From: an uncultured Clostridia bacterium
GTDB taxonomy: Bacteria > Bacillota > Clostridia > Oscillospirales > Acutalibacteraceae
Direction of reading: 5' to 3'
DNA: 11,575 bases
NCBI GenBank assembly: GCA_947174455.1
Contig: CAMWIZ010000009.1
Span: forward strand, 1 to 11,575
How positions within the stretch are numbered: position 1 is the first letter of the stretch; each line of letters opens with the position of its first letter. Positions 1 through 6,161 of this stretch are shown here, in pieces. The notes beneath the pieces are model-generated. The model was not told the origin of the DNA. It made no database searches and saw nothing but the letters and a program-made list of their open reading frames with translations. A program made the translations under genes and the position numbers.

Positions 1-54
1 CATTGATTGTATTACAATTTGAATTATCAATGCTGATGATTCCTTTTGAATTGG

Positions 55-82
55 TTGTAGCAAATTCAATTTGCTATATAAT
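55..82 (+). promoter_or_regulatory. Candidate promoter with palindromic operator-like spacer
   Basis: A perfect TATAAT at 77-82 lies 16 bases after TTGTAG at 55-60 (4 of 6 matches to TTGACA). The spacer and the edge of the -35 box hold a perfect 9-bp inverted repeat, TAGCAAATT / AATTTGCTA (58-66 and 68-76), centred on one base. A dyad between the -35 and -10 boxes is the classic place for a repressor site. No regulator gene is in view. The transcript would run into the gene at 252, which also has its own promoter. The match may be chance in AT-rich DNA. Confidence 0.35.
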
Positions 83-186
83 CATCGCTGTGAGTATCCT
101 TTTTATTATTGTTTCATCTTCATTTTACAATCTGCCTAATAAAAACAATCATCCTGTTTCGGCACCATATTTATTCAGTGATTCCC

Positions 187-215
187 TTGAAAAACTTGTC
201 TGGATATGTTATTAT
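187..215 (+). promoter_or_regulatory. Sigma-A type promoter for the membrane protein gene
   Basis: TTGAAA at 187-192 and TATTAT at 210-215 are separated by 17 bases, and each box matches the consensus at 5 of 6 positions. The predicted start near 222 leaves a short leader that carries the AGGAG at 238-242, nine bases before the ATG at 252. The rest of bases 1-186 shows no convincing gene. Confidence 0.6.
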
Positions 216-251
216 TTTTATAACATTTTACTTAATTAGGAGATAATAAAT

Positions 252-779
252 ATGAATGACACCTTTTCAGAACAGCTTGTAGTAAAAGAAAGAACAACAC
301 AGGACACCCTAAAACTTGTTGTAACTTTACTTGCTATTTTTTCAATACCTGCAATATTCATACTACTGGGAATCTATGCAAACTTTTATTTTATTATTGT
401 TGCACTTTGTGCGTTTTTCTTTGCTGCATACGGCTCATACTATCTTATAACAGGTATGTATCTTGAGTACGAGTACACGGTAACCAACAGCAACATAACT
501 GTAGATAAGGTCATAGCAAAAAGGAACCGCAAACGAATTATCAGCGTAGACATTAAAAGATTTAACACTTTAGAAAAGCTTAGTCACGGTAACTTTAACA
601 AATCCTACAAGAAAGTCTTTAAGGCAAGTATAACCCGTGACGGTGATGACGTTTACGGTGCGGAAATGCACCTTGACAAGTTCGGCGGTGAGTGTCTGCT
701 GCTTTTCTCTCCAAACGAAAAGACACTTAAAACCATGAAACCGTACCTAAAGAAAACCGCAAGACCAAAGTGGATATAA
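252..779 (+). CDS. Small two-helix membrane protein, resembles DUF6106 family
   Basis: This 175-residue protein has no known function. It starts with a polar N-terminus (residues 1-19), then two hydrophobic segments at about 20-41 and 44-68 that should form a membrane hairpin. A basic, soluble C-terminal domain of about 105 residues follows, with alternating strand-like stretches (EYEYTV, NITVDKVI) and an RNRKR patch near residue 91. This layout recalls the DUF6106 proteins of Ruminococcaceae, or more loosely PH-like bacterial membrane domains. That assignment is from memory of the family pattern, not from a search. The ATG at 252 has AGGAG nine bases upstream and a good promoter at 187-215. 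A terminator at 837-861 separates it from nnrD, so it may be transcribed alone. Basic residues at the membrane face suggest a cytoplasmic C-terminal domain. Confidence 0.75.
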   Translation: MNDTFSEQLVVKERTTQDTLKLVVTLLAIFSIPAIFILLGIYANFYFIIVALCAFFFAAYGSYYLITGMYLEYEYTVTNSNITVDKVIAKRNRKRIISVDIKRFNTLEKLSHGNFNKSYKKVFKASITRDGDDVYGAEMHLDKFGGECLLLFSPNEKTLKTMKPYLKKTARPKWI

Positions 780-836
780 CCGCACCCTGATAAAGGTCTG
801 TTTACCGCTTACTTATATAAAATTTAAGAAAGGACA

Positions 837-861
837 GGGAGGCTCTTTGCTTCCCTTTTTT
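837..861 (+). terminator. Rho-independent terminator after the membrane protein gene
   Basis: GGGAGGC (837-843) pairs with GCTTCCC (849-855) over 7 bp with one G-T wobble, around a 5-base loop, and six T residues follow (856-861). It sits about 60 bases past the stop at 779. It overlaps a TTG codon at 847 that opens the longest nnrD reading frame, which makes that start unlikely. The GGGAGG of the stem could be mistaken for a ribosome binding site. Confidence 0.65.
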
Positions 862-867
862 AGTATC

Positions 868-1809
868 ATGAATATTTTAAATTTATTTGACAATAGAGAA
901 AATGATGAAAAAAGGAAATTTGAACCGAGCGAATCCTCCTACAACAAGCTATCTACGGAGGACGTTTTCGATGTGGTGTCGGAAACACTTGAAGATATGC
1001 GTGAGGGAGACTGCAACAAGGGAACTTTCGGTACACTAGGCTGTATTTGTGGAAGCTACGGCATGGCAGGTGCGGCAATGCTGTGTGGAAGTGCGGCAAT
1101 GACATGCGGCAGCGGAATAGTTAAAATGATTGTTCCGCAAAGCATCTACCCCATAGCTGCTGCAAATCTGTGGGAGGCTGTGTTTGTTCCTGTTCCGCAG
1201 AACCAATGCGGTATGATATCCGAAAAAAGTATTGATGAAATTTTGGATTCAGTCAAAAACTGCTCTGCAATAGCAATAGGCTGCGGTTTAGGGGTAAGCG
1301 AAGATACAGAAAAGCTTGTACAACGCATACTTATTGAATGTAATCAGCCTGTTGTTGTGGATGCCGACGGCATAAACTGTTTAAGCAGGCATATAGATAT
1401 ATTGAAACAGCGTCACAACCCTACCGTACTGACACCTCACCCGGGTGAAATGTCAAGGCTTATCAATAGCACCGTTGCGGAAATACAGTCAAACAGAAAA
1501 GAAATTGCACGAAACTTTGCGAGAGAGTACAACTGCACTCTTGTGCTGAAAGGAGTAAAAACAATAGTAACAAACGGTACTCTGCTTGCGGTAAATAAAA
1601 GCGGCAACGGCTGTTTGGCAAAGGGAGGAAGCGGAGATGTTTTGACGTGAATCATAAGTGCTATGATTTGTCAGGGCATATCCTGCTTTGATGCGGCAGC
1701 GGCAGGAGTATTCCTGCACGGTGAGGCTGCCGATGCCTGTACAGATGAATACAGCACTGCCTGTGTTTCTGCCCGTGATATTATAGACGCTGTAAAATAT
1801 TTGATGTAG
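868..1809 (+). pseudogene. nnrD: ADP/ATP-dependent NAD(P)H-hydrate dehydratase, interrupted by TGA
   Basis: NnrD repairs hydrated NADH and NADPH (NAD(P)HX) in the cytoplasm, using ADP or ATP, with a ribokinase-like fold. Family motifs run in order from the ATG at 868: NKGTFG (50-55), IAIGCGLG (135-142), VDADGIN (164-170), VLTPHPGEM (187-195), LVLKG (225-229) and CLAKGGSGDVLT (249-260). At codon 261 (1648-1650) the expected Gly of GSGDVLTG is TGA. The same frame continues with family-like sequence (IISAMICQG, AAAAGVFLHGEAAD) for 53 codons to TAG at 1807-1809. The product would lose the last helices and be inactive unless the stop is read through or is a sequence error. There is no N-terminal epimerase (NAXE) domain. 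The start is uncertain: TTG 847 lies in a terminator, ATG 868 lacks a good ribosome site, and GTG codons near 973 follow a GGAGG. The next gene begins immediately after it. Confidence 0.85.
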
Positions 1810-1822
1810 GTGATGTTTTATA
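1808..1822 (+). promoter_or_regulatory. Ribosome binding site placed for an ATA start
   Basis: AGGTGA (1808-1813) overlaps the nnrD TAG stop and lies six bases before ATA at 1820-1822. That ATA opens a reading frame giving K-R-I-K-L-L ahead of the ATG at 1841, which is exactly the charged start expected of a signal peptide. No ATG, GTG or TTG exists in this frame between the TGA at 1811-1813 and the ATG at 1841. Confidence 0.45.
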
Positions 1823-1840
1823 AAGAGGATTAAACTTTTA

Positions 1841-2347
1841 ATGAGTGGAATTTTGCTCTCTGCCGTACTTTGCTCATGCTCCGTAAATTCACCGGAGCCA
1901 ACATACCCGAACATGGAGCTTAACAGCGAAGAATGCACGGCTCAGTGCGGAGACAACAGCTATAAAATCAGACTTACACATCTAATGCAGGGAACAACTA
2001 GCATAACCTTTACACAGCCGCAAAACGTTAACGGAGTGATATACAATTTCAGCGGAAGTGGCTGTGAAATAACGCTTGGCGATTTATCTCTGAAAACGTC
2101 AAGGTCATATATAAGCAACTATTCCCTTCCACAAGTTTTGTGCGAGATATTGGACAACGCTCAGCGTGAAAATGCACTGGTTTGCACTGCCGATAACAAA
2201 CCTCAGGCAAGCACACTGACAGAAGCTGTTTTCAGCGGCAGAAGCTCCCACTTTGCATATCAAATTACGACAGACTTTGACAGCGGACTTATTAAAAAAA
2301 TTGAAGTTCCAAAGGAAAAAATTTCCGTAACTTTTTCAAACAAATGA
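1841..2347 (+). CDS. Small lipoprotein, LolA/YdcC-like context
   Basis: This is a secreted protein of about 168 residues, likely anchored by lipid on the outer face of the membrane. The N-terminus is hydrophobic (SGILLSAVL) and ends in a lipobox, LCSC, with the modified Cys at residue 13 counted from the ATG. From the ATG, the signal peptide lacks its basic start. The frame extends back to ATA 1820, adding a Lys-Arg-rich heptapeptide after a well-placed AGGTGA, so the real start may be ATA, or ATG mutated to ATA. The ATG has only AAAGAGG at 12 bases. The mature part is Ser/Thr-rich and strand-like (GVIYNFSGSGCEITLGDLSL), and ends in an EKISVTF segment. Its place between nnrD and mazF matches B. 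subtilis ydcC, a LolA-like lipoprotein in the acpS-ydcC-alr-ndoAI-ndoA run, but I cannot prove homology by eye. Confidence 0.75.
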   Translation: MSGILLSAVLCSCSVNSPEPTYPNMELNSEECTAQCGDNSYKIRLTHLMQGTTSITFTQPQNVNGVIYNFSGSGCEITLGDLSLKTSRSYISNYSLPQVLCEILDNAQRENALVCTADNKPQASTLTEAVFSGRSSHFAYQITTDFDSGLIKKIEVPKEKISVTFSNK

Positions 2348-2395
2348 ACTGCGGTACATATTTCAGGGGAACAAATGTTGTTTAAATAAATTTCC

Positions 2396-2425
2396 TTAAC
2401 ACTTGAAAAGTATTTTTAATATTAT
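2396..2425 (+). promoter_or_regulatory. Promoter for structured RNA and mazF
   Basis: TTAACA (2396-2401) and TATTAT (2420-2425) are 18 bases apart, and each matches consensus at 5 of 6 positions. Transcription would start about 2431-2433. That is the first base pairs of the stem described next, which supports this being a real promoter. Confidence 0.5.
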
Positions 2426-2429
2426 GTAG

Positions 2430-2640
2430 TAGGTGACTGTATAAAGATATTTGAAACTGCCCACAATAGATACAGTGGCATATGTCACCTAATGCTGAAC
2501 ACCGATGGACCGGCAGACATATTTTCGCAGTAAAAATCCTTATCTCGGATCTATATCCGTCAACCTAACGGTGATTAGCAATACCGATGCAGCATTTTTC
2601 CGTTTTGTATACGGTCAGCACAATATCGGTATAACATAAA
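2430..2640 (+). ncRNA. Candidate structured RNA or mazF leader, about 210 nt
   Basis: No open reading frame of useful size fills 2348-2651, but the stretch is rich in pairing. TAGGTGAC (2430-2437) pairs perfectly with GTCACCTA (2484-2491). Inside it, TGCCCAC (2458-2464) pairs with GTGGCA (2475-2480) with one bulged C. CGGAT (2546-2550) pairs with ATCCG (2555-2559), which competes with CCGT (2557-2560) pairing to ACGG (2568-2571). ATACCGAT (2581-2588) pairs perfectly with ATCGGTAT (2625-2632), enclosing CCGT (2600-2603) / ACGG (2611-2614). A promoter at 2396-2425 would start the RNA at the first stem. No T-run follows, so the RNA probably continues into mazF as a leader. Size and phylum would suit several Firmicutes motifs (for example the raiA motif), but I cannot assign a family. 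Confidence 0.5.
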
Positions 2641-2660
2641 AAATTCGGAGTGTGAAAGAA

Positions 2661-3005
2661 GTGAATATTAAACGGGGAGATATCTTTTATGCCGATCTTA
2701 GTCCCGTAGTTGGCTCGGAACAAGGCGGCGTAAGACCTGTGTTAATCGTCCAAAATGACGTTGGAAATCGCTACAGTCCCACCGTTATAGCCGCTGCAAT
2801 CACCAGCAAGCAGGAGAAAGCAAGCTTGCCAACGCACATAAAGGTTGGTGCTGTTTCCGGAGGTTTAGCCAAGGACTCTGTGGTACTTTTGGAACAGATA
2901 AGAACGCTTGACAAAAGGCGGTTAAAGGAAAAAATGGGCTGTTTGGACAATAATTCCATGGGAAGAATAAATAAAGCAATTTCCATCAGCTTTGGCTTAA
3001 CATAA
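2661..3005 (+). CDS. ndoA: MazF/NdoA (EndoA) family mRNA endoribonuclease toxin
   Basis: This is a ribosome-independent RNase of the MazF/PemK family. In Bacillus the orthologue EndoA cuts at UACAU, is held inactive by the antitoxin NdoAI, and acts in the cytoplasm. The 114-residue product follows NdoA closely: [20 protein letters not shown], then [38 protein letters not shown] and a C-terminal helix. The catalytic pair of EndoA, Arg25 and Thr48, falls at R25 and T48 when the GTG at 2661 is the start. GGAG (2647-2650) lies ten bases before that GTG. An alternative GTG at 2652 is too close to it. Length is normal and no key residue is missing. Unlike Bacillus, no antitoxin gene precedes it and alr is absent. 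The 300 bases upstream hold only a structured RNA. A strong terminator follows. Confidence 0.93.
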   Translation: MNIKRGDIFYADLSPVVGSEQGGVRPVLIVQNDVGNRYSPTVIAAAITSKQEKASLPTHIKVGAVSGGLAKDSVVLLEQIRTLDKRRLKEKMGCLDNNSMGRINKAISISFGLT

Positions 3006-3020
3006 GGTAAAAATAATACA

Positions 3021-3057
3021 GACCGACACTGAAATAAAAAGCAGTGTCGGTCTTTTT
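3021..3057 (+). terminator. Rho-independent terminator after mazF
   Basis: GACCGACACTG (3021-3031) pairs perfectly with CAGTGTCGGTC (3042-3052), an 11-bp stem, and TTTTT follows (3053-3057). It lies 16 bases past the mazF stop. Confidence 0.9.
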
Positions 3058-3094
3058 GAGTTTTAAATAGGTATCATTTTTTGGGTTGCAAATA

Positions 3095-3180
3095 AAAATT
3101 CTTAACTAAGCAAAGCATTACAAAGTTTTGTCAAGCTTTTTTAAAGCTGCAAGAACACTCAGATTTTCGGGCAGAGGAAG
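3095..3180. repeat. Possible decayed intergenic hairpin repeat
   Basis: The 150 bases between the two terminators contain no gene. The part from about 3120, with AGCTTTTTTAAAGCT and GGGCAGAGG, resembles worn copies of the dispersed multi-hairpin repeats common between genes in gut Clostridia. It shares the T-rich/A-rich hairpin and GGCAGAG motifs with the clearer element near 8584. The match is weak. Confidence 0.25.
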
Positions 3181-3206
3181 TTATTAAATACTCAAACTAA
3201 AAACAA

Positions 3207-3257
3207 AAAATCAATTAAGGATAACTTGCCGCAAGTAGGTTATCCTTAATTGATTTT
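3207..3257 (-). terminator. Terminator of the lipid kinase gene, possibly bidirectional
   Basis: Two perfect 19-base arms (3207-3225 and 3239-3257) surround a 13-base loop. On the - strand the hairpin begins 21 bases past the kinase stop and is followed by TTTTTGTTTTT-like sequence (A-rich 3201-3210 on +). The + strand side has only a short T stretch, and mazF already has its own terminator. Confidence 0.85.
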
Positions 3258-3278
3258 ATCTGAAATAATAATTTTTTT

Positions 3279-4166
3279 TCAAACAATTATACTATATGCT
3301 TTTGGAACTACCTCTATCTCGGCTTTTGTATGGGAACCGCCGTCCTCGCCGTCTGTTGTCCACTTAATAGGCTCGCTCGACTTAAACGTAACCTTTTTTG
3401 TCATAAATTTTATTATATAAGGACAATCAAAATCCTGTGACAGCCATGCACTCAGCAGTGCCTGAAATTCTGACGGTGTTCTCGGCTGTTTCAACAAAAT
3501 ACATTCAAACATACCGTCATCAAGCTGGGGCGAATACTCCGAACGGTTTCTCATTCCGCCTATTGATATTGTATTTGACACAAAACCAAGAATAAAGTCG
3601 TCCTCTGTGTTTACTTCGTCACTCTCAATCTGTATATGATAGTAGCTGTATGTGTTCAGCCTCTTTATGCCCTCTAATATATATGCCGTATGACCCAGTA
3701 AATTTTTTGTGTTCTGAGGAGTTTCGTACGACACATCGGTAAAAATTCCAAATGCAGACACATAAAGGAACGGTTTGCCGTTCAGCCTGCCATAATCACA
3801 ATAGAAGGGACTGCCGTCTACTATTCGCCGGGCTGCCTGCGGCATATCAAAGGGAAGCCCTAAGCTTGCACCGAAATCGTTAGTTGAGCCGCTGGGAATA
3901 TACCCCAAGGTAACCCTCTCATCCTCCGGCAGTTCAACAACACCCTGCATTGCCTCGCTGAGAGTTCCGTCACCGCCGCTTACAGCTATCAGGTCAAATT
4001 CCTTTGAACGTGCCTTTACGGTTTCATAGGAATCCAGTCTTTTCTGAGTTGGATATACTGTAACGTCATAGCCACCCTTTACAAGAATATCCACTATCTG
4101 CCACAAATGCTGCTTTATCATAGACTTACCCGATGTAGGGTTGAACATTAACAACAGTTTCTTCAC
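3279..4166 (-). CDS. YegS/DagK-family lipid kinase (diacylglycerol kinase catalytic domain)
   Basis: This 295-residue soluble enzyme should transfer phosphate from ATP to a lipid alcohol such as diacylglycerol, at the inner face of the membrane. Family signatures are clear: FNPTSGK (8-14), the nucleotide-binding SGGDGT (63-68), IPSGSTNDF (90-98), DDGMFE (216-221) in the C-terminal beta domain, and TDGE (271-274). Length is typical of the DagK/YegS/BmrU group. The ATG at 4166 has CGGAGG six to seven bases upstream. It is the last gene of the - strand run, 73 bases after the ANTAR gene, and a strong terminator follows. In DgkB-type enzymes the role is to return diacylglycerol to the phospholipid pool. 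Which lipid is used here cannot be told from sequence, so I leave the symbol blank. Confidence 0.9.
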   Translation of the reverse strand: MKKLLLMFNPTSGKSMIKQHLWQIVDILVKGGYDVTVYPTQKRLDSYETVKARSKEFDLIAVSGGDGTLSEAMQGVVELPEDERVTLGYIPSGSTNDFGASLGLPFDMPQAARRIVDGSPFYCDYGRLNGKPFLYVSAFGIFTDVSYETPQNTKNLLGHTAYILEGIKRLNTYSYYHIQIESDEVNTEDDFILGFVSNTISIGGMRNRSEYSPQLDDGMFECILLKQPRTPSEFQALLSAWLSQDFDCPYIIKFMTKKVTFKSSEPIKWTTDGEDGGSHTKAEIEVVPKAYSIIV

Positions 4167-4232
4167 ATAAACCGCCTCCGATAAGTAACTAAAATAATTT
4201 ACATTCTATATTGCGGTAATGCCGCACATACG

Positions 4233-4250
4233 AAAAGCCTCAGCGTGAGG
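4233..4250 (-). terminator. Weak terminator-like hairpin at end of ANTAR gene
   Basis: Read on the - strand, CCTCA-CGC-TGAGG (4250-4238) is followed by C and four T residues. It includes the stop codon of the ANTAR gene. A second small hairpin, TGCGG/CCGCA, lies about 15 bases further on. The short T run suggests attenuation of lipid kinase transcription rather than a full stop. Confidence 0.35.
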
Positions 4251-4815
4251 TGTACGTCATTAAAATTTGCTTAGCTATTTCCACACGAGAAACACGCATA
4301 TCCATGGCCTGCTTTTCAATATACTTGTGTGCTCTTTCCTCAGTTAAATTAAGGTACTGCATAAGCAGGAACTTAGCACGGTTAATTATTTTTATTTCCT
4401 CCAAGTCGGACTTTAGCTTTTCATTTTCCTGCGATATTCCTGCGTACCGCTTTGTCGCTGCTTTAACTACTCCAAGCGACTGCTTAAAAATCATTTTGTT
4501 TATCGGCTTTGGAACAACTACAACCCCGTAGTCTATAACTTTTTTGCCGACCAACGATGCCTTGTCACTTTGAACTAAGAGTATAACACCACACACTGTT
4601 TCTTTGCTGATTGAAACCGCAAGCTCTATACCGCTTTCGTTCTCAATCGGCGTATTTATAACAACCACATCATATTTTGGATCGTTTGCCAGCGTCAACG
4701 CACTTTTTGAATCAGCCACAACCTCATCAACAAGACAGGAGTTCTCCTCCAAAAGCCTGCATAACTGTTCAACCGCAGACGAGTGTTTTGTAACGAGCAA
4801 TGCCTTATTTTTCAA
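4240..4815 (-). CDS. ANTAR-domain response regulator with degenerate receiver
   Basis: ANTAR proteins bind paired hexaloop RNA hairpins and prevent transcription termination. This one has a receiver-like N-terminal part (about residues 1-120 of 191), a short coiled-coil linker rich in Glu and Lys (QENEKLKSDLEE), and a C-terminal ANTAR domain with RAKFLLMQ, LTEERAHKYIEKQAMD and VEIAKQIL. The usual phosphorylated Asp is Asn in VVINTP (residue 54), although the Lys of VVPKPI (103) is kept, so control by phosphorylation is doubtful. I chose TTG 4815: AGGTGG lies eight bases upstream and the receiver strand starts at once (KNKALLV). A longer frame opens at ATG 4869 but has no ribosome site. A structured leader of about 160 bases precedes it. 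The gene sits between pheA and the lipid kinase, and its targets are unknown. Confidence 0.87.
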   Translation of the reverse strand: MKNKALLVTKHSSAVEQLCRLLEENSCLVDEVVADSKSALTLANDPKYDVVVINTPIENESGIELAVSISKETVCGVILLVQSDKASLVGKKVIDYGVVVVPKPINKMIFKQSLGVVKAATKRYAGISQENEKLKSDLEEIKIINRAKFLLMQYLNLTEERAHKYIEKQAMDMRVSRVEIAKQILMTYTSR

Positions 4816-4905
4816 AAAAGCCACCACCTGTAATTTATAATCATCTGTAATACTATGGGTTAAGAGCATTATTGTTAGAAAATCTCAAAAGCCTCTTCTC
4901 CGTTT

Positions 4906-4972
4906 TGCAAGCTGCTAAAATGTGCCTTCCGAACTAAGGTACCACTGAATAAATACCGCCAGACGGCTTGCA
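4906..4972 (-). promoter_or_regulatory. Structured leader element ahead of the ANTAR gene
   Basis: In the 211 bases between pheA and the ANTAR start, TGCAAGC (4906-4912) and GCTTGCA (4966-4972) form a perfect 7-bp closing stem. They enclose an interrupted hairpin, GTG(4922-4924)/CAC(4943-4945) with CCTT(4925-4928)/AAGG(4936-4939) and a seven-base loop, plus a small CCG/CGG hairpin (4956-4966). On the - strand four T residues follow the central hairpin. ANTAR proteins act on RNA hairpins, so self-control is possible. The loops seen do not fit the known A1/G4 hexaloop rule, and the strand of the element is not certain. Confidence 0.4.
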
Positions 4973-4977
4973 CTCAT
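4915..4977 (-). other. Possible short leader ORF, 20 codons
   Basis: ATG at 4977 opens a 20-codon frame ending in TAG (4915-4917), within the structured leader. The peptide begins MSASRLAVFIQWYL. No good ribosome binding site precedes it. It may be a leader peptide or only a chance frame in a conserved RNA element. Confidence 0.2.
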
Positions 4978-5026
4978 CTTGCTTGCGGCTTTTCGTCAAC
5001 TTTAACTCAAACCCCTTGAAATACCG

Positions 5027-6148
5027 TCAGTAGTTCCCCAAAAATGAAAATTCCGGCAGTTCCTCTGACAATGAGCATATCATCCTGCAATTTTCCTCAT
5101 CAAGTACATTACCTGTAAAATCGAGATAGAATAAATATTCAAACGTTGAGTTAGGAATAGGTCTTGACTCTATCTTAGTTAAGTTAAGTCCGTGTGTCGC
5201 AAAACGGCAGAGGATATTGTACAGCGAACCTGACCTGTGCGGGAGCGAAAAACAGAGAGAAATTTTCTGTGCATTTGGGGTGATAATCGGCTTTTTGGAA
5301 ATAACAATGAATCGAGTGCAGTTGTTGTCGGTATTCTGAATATTCTTATCAAGAATTTTTAAGCCGTATTCGTCAGCCGCTTCTTTAGAACAAACCGCCG
5401 CCCAGTTAATACGCTTTTCCTCGGCAACAGTTTGTGCTGCACCCGACGTACTGCCGAATTTTTTAGTCTTAAAGCCATTTTCGCTTATAAACTGCGAACA
5501 CTGTGCAAGCCCTTGCTCATGGGAAAGCACAAGCTCTATATCAGACATACTTGTCTGGGGAATTGCACATAAACAATGTTCTATCGGCAAATCAATCTCA
5601 CCGACTATATAATAGCGATACTTTAAAATCAAATCATACACTTTTGACACTGAACCTGCCGAGCTGTTCTCAACAGGTAAAACACCAAAGTCAGCCTTAT
5701 CATTGCTGACAGCACTGAAAACATGGTCAAAGTTCTTTTCCAAGCAAATATTTGCTTTTGGGAAGAACTTAGCCGCTGCGATGTGTGAGTTCGAGCCCGA
5801 CATTCCCATACAGGCAATAGTATACTTGTCACTTTGGGCGTCAAGCTGTGTTTGGGCATCATGGATTACCTTTCTAAGCTCATCTCCGCCGCCTATCATA
5901 GTATACTGCAAATCCCTTGAAAGCTCCATGATATTCGAGTAAAGCAGTCGTGTGTAAAGTCCGTACTCTTTGCCCATCTGCTCAACCTTATTTAAAATCT
6001 GCTCCTCTCTCTGTACATTGAGAATAGGGGTACTGCTTTCTTTTTTCGATTCAGCCACCTTTGCGGAACAGTCCATTCTTTTTCTGAAAAGTTCAACAAG
6101 CTGGCTGTCTATTTCATCTATTTGAACTCTTATATCTTTCAAATCCAT
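5027..6148 (-). CDS. pheA: Bifunctional chorismate mutase / prephenate dehydratase (P-protein)
   Basis: The enzyme turns chorismate into prephenate and then phenylpyruvate, the committed branch to phenylalanine. Three domains are visible in 373 residues. An AroQ-type chorismate mutase spans about 1-85, with R7, R24, K35, R47 and E48 aligned to the E. coli P-protein active-site residues. A prephenate dehydratase follows at about 109-285, with PVENSSAGSV (158-167) and the catalytic TRF (278-280). An ACT domain occupies about 295-370, with HRSGSLYNIL in the place of the usual GALY motif and ESRP (327-330), both part of the Phe-binding site for feedback control. Length is that of a full P-protein. 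The ATG at 6148 is preceded by GGGG at a proper distance and lies 13 bases after the aroC stop, so the two genes are co-transcribed. Confidence 0.95.
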   Translation of the reverse strand: MDLKDIRVQIDEIDSQLVELFRKRMDCSAKVAESKKESSTPILNVQREEQILNKVEQMGKEYGLYTRLLYSNIMELSRDLQYTMIGGGDELRKVIHDAQTQLDAQSDKYTIACMGMSGSNSHIAAAKFFPKANICLEKNFDHVFSAVSNDKADFGVLPVENSSAGSVSKVYDLILKYRYYIVGEIDLPIEHCLCAIPQTSMSDIELVLSHEQGLAQCSQFISENGFKTKKFGSTSGAAQTVAEEKRINWAAVCSKEAADEYGLKILDKNIQNTDNNCTRFIVISKKPIITPNAQKISLCFSLPHRSGSLYNILCRFATHGLNLTKIESRPIPNSTFEYLFYLDFTGNVLDEENCRMICSLSEELPEFSFLGNY

Positions 6149-6161
6149 CTTTATTTCCCCA

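Noticed and set aside
3..239. 78-codon hydrophobic + strand frame
   Set aside because: It runs through two candidate promoters, has no ribosome binding site, and its composition is that of translated AT-rich spacer.
1648..1650. TGA recoded as Gly or selenocysteine
   Set aside because: Several genes in the window use TGA as a true stop, and the position is a structural Gly, not a redox site. I see no evident SECIS-type signal.
1489..1938. 149-codon - strand frame across the nnrD/lipoprotein junction
   Set aside because: It is antisense to two genes with clear family or signal-peptide features, and its composition is shadow-like.
2430..2650. Type III RNA antitoxin for mazF
   Set aside because: Type III antitoxins are short tandem repeats upstream of ToxN-like toxins. 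No tandem repeat is present, and MazF is a type II toxin family.
4935..4950. T-box motif, from GGTACC within the ANTAR leader (- strand)
   Set aside because: The longer T-box consensus (GGGTGGTACCGCG) is not met, no specifier stem is apparent, and the context is not a tRNA synthetase or amino acid biosynthesis start.
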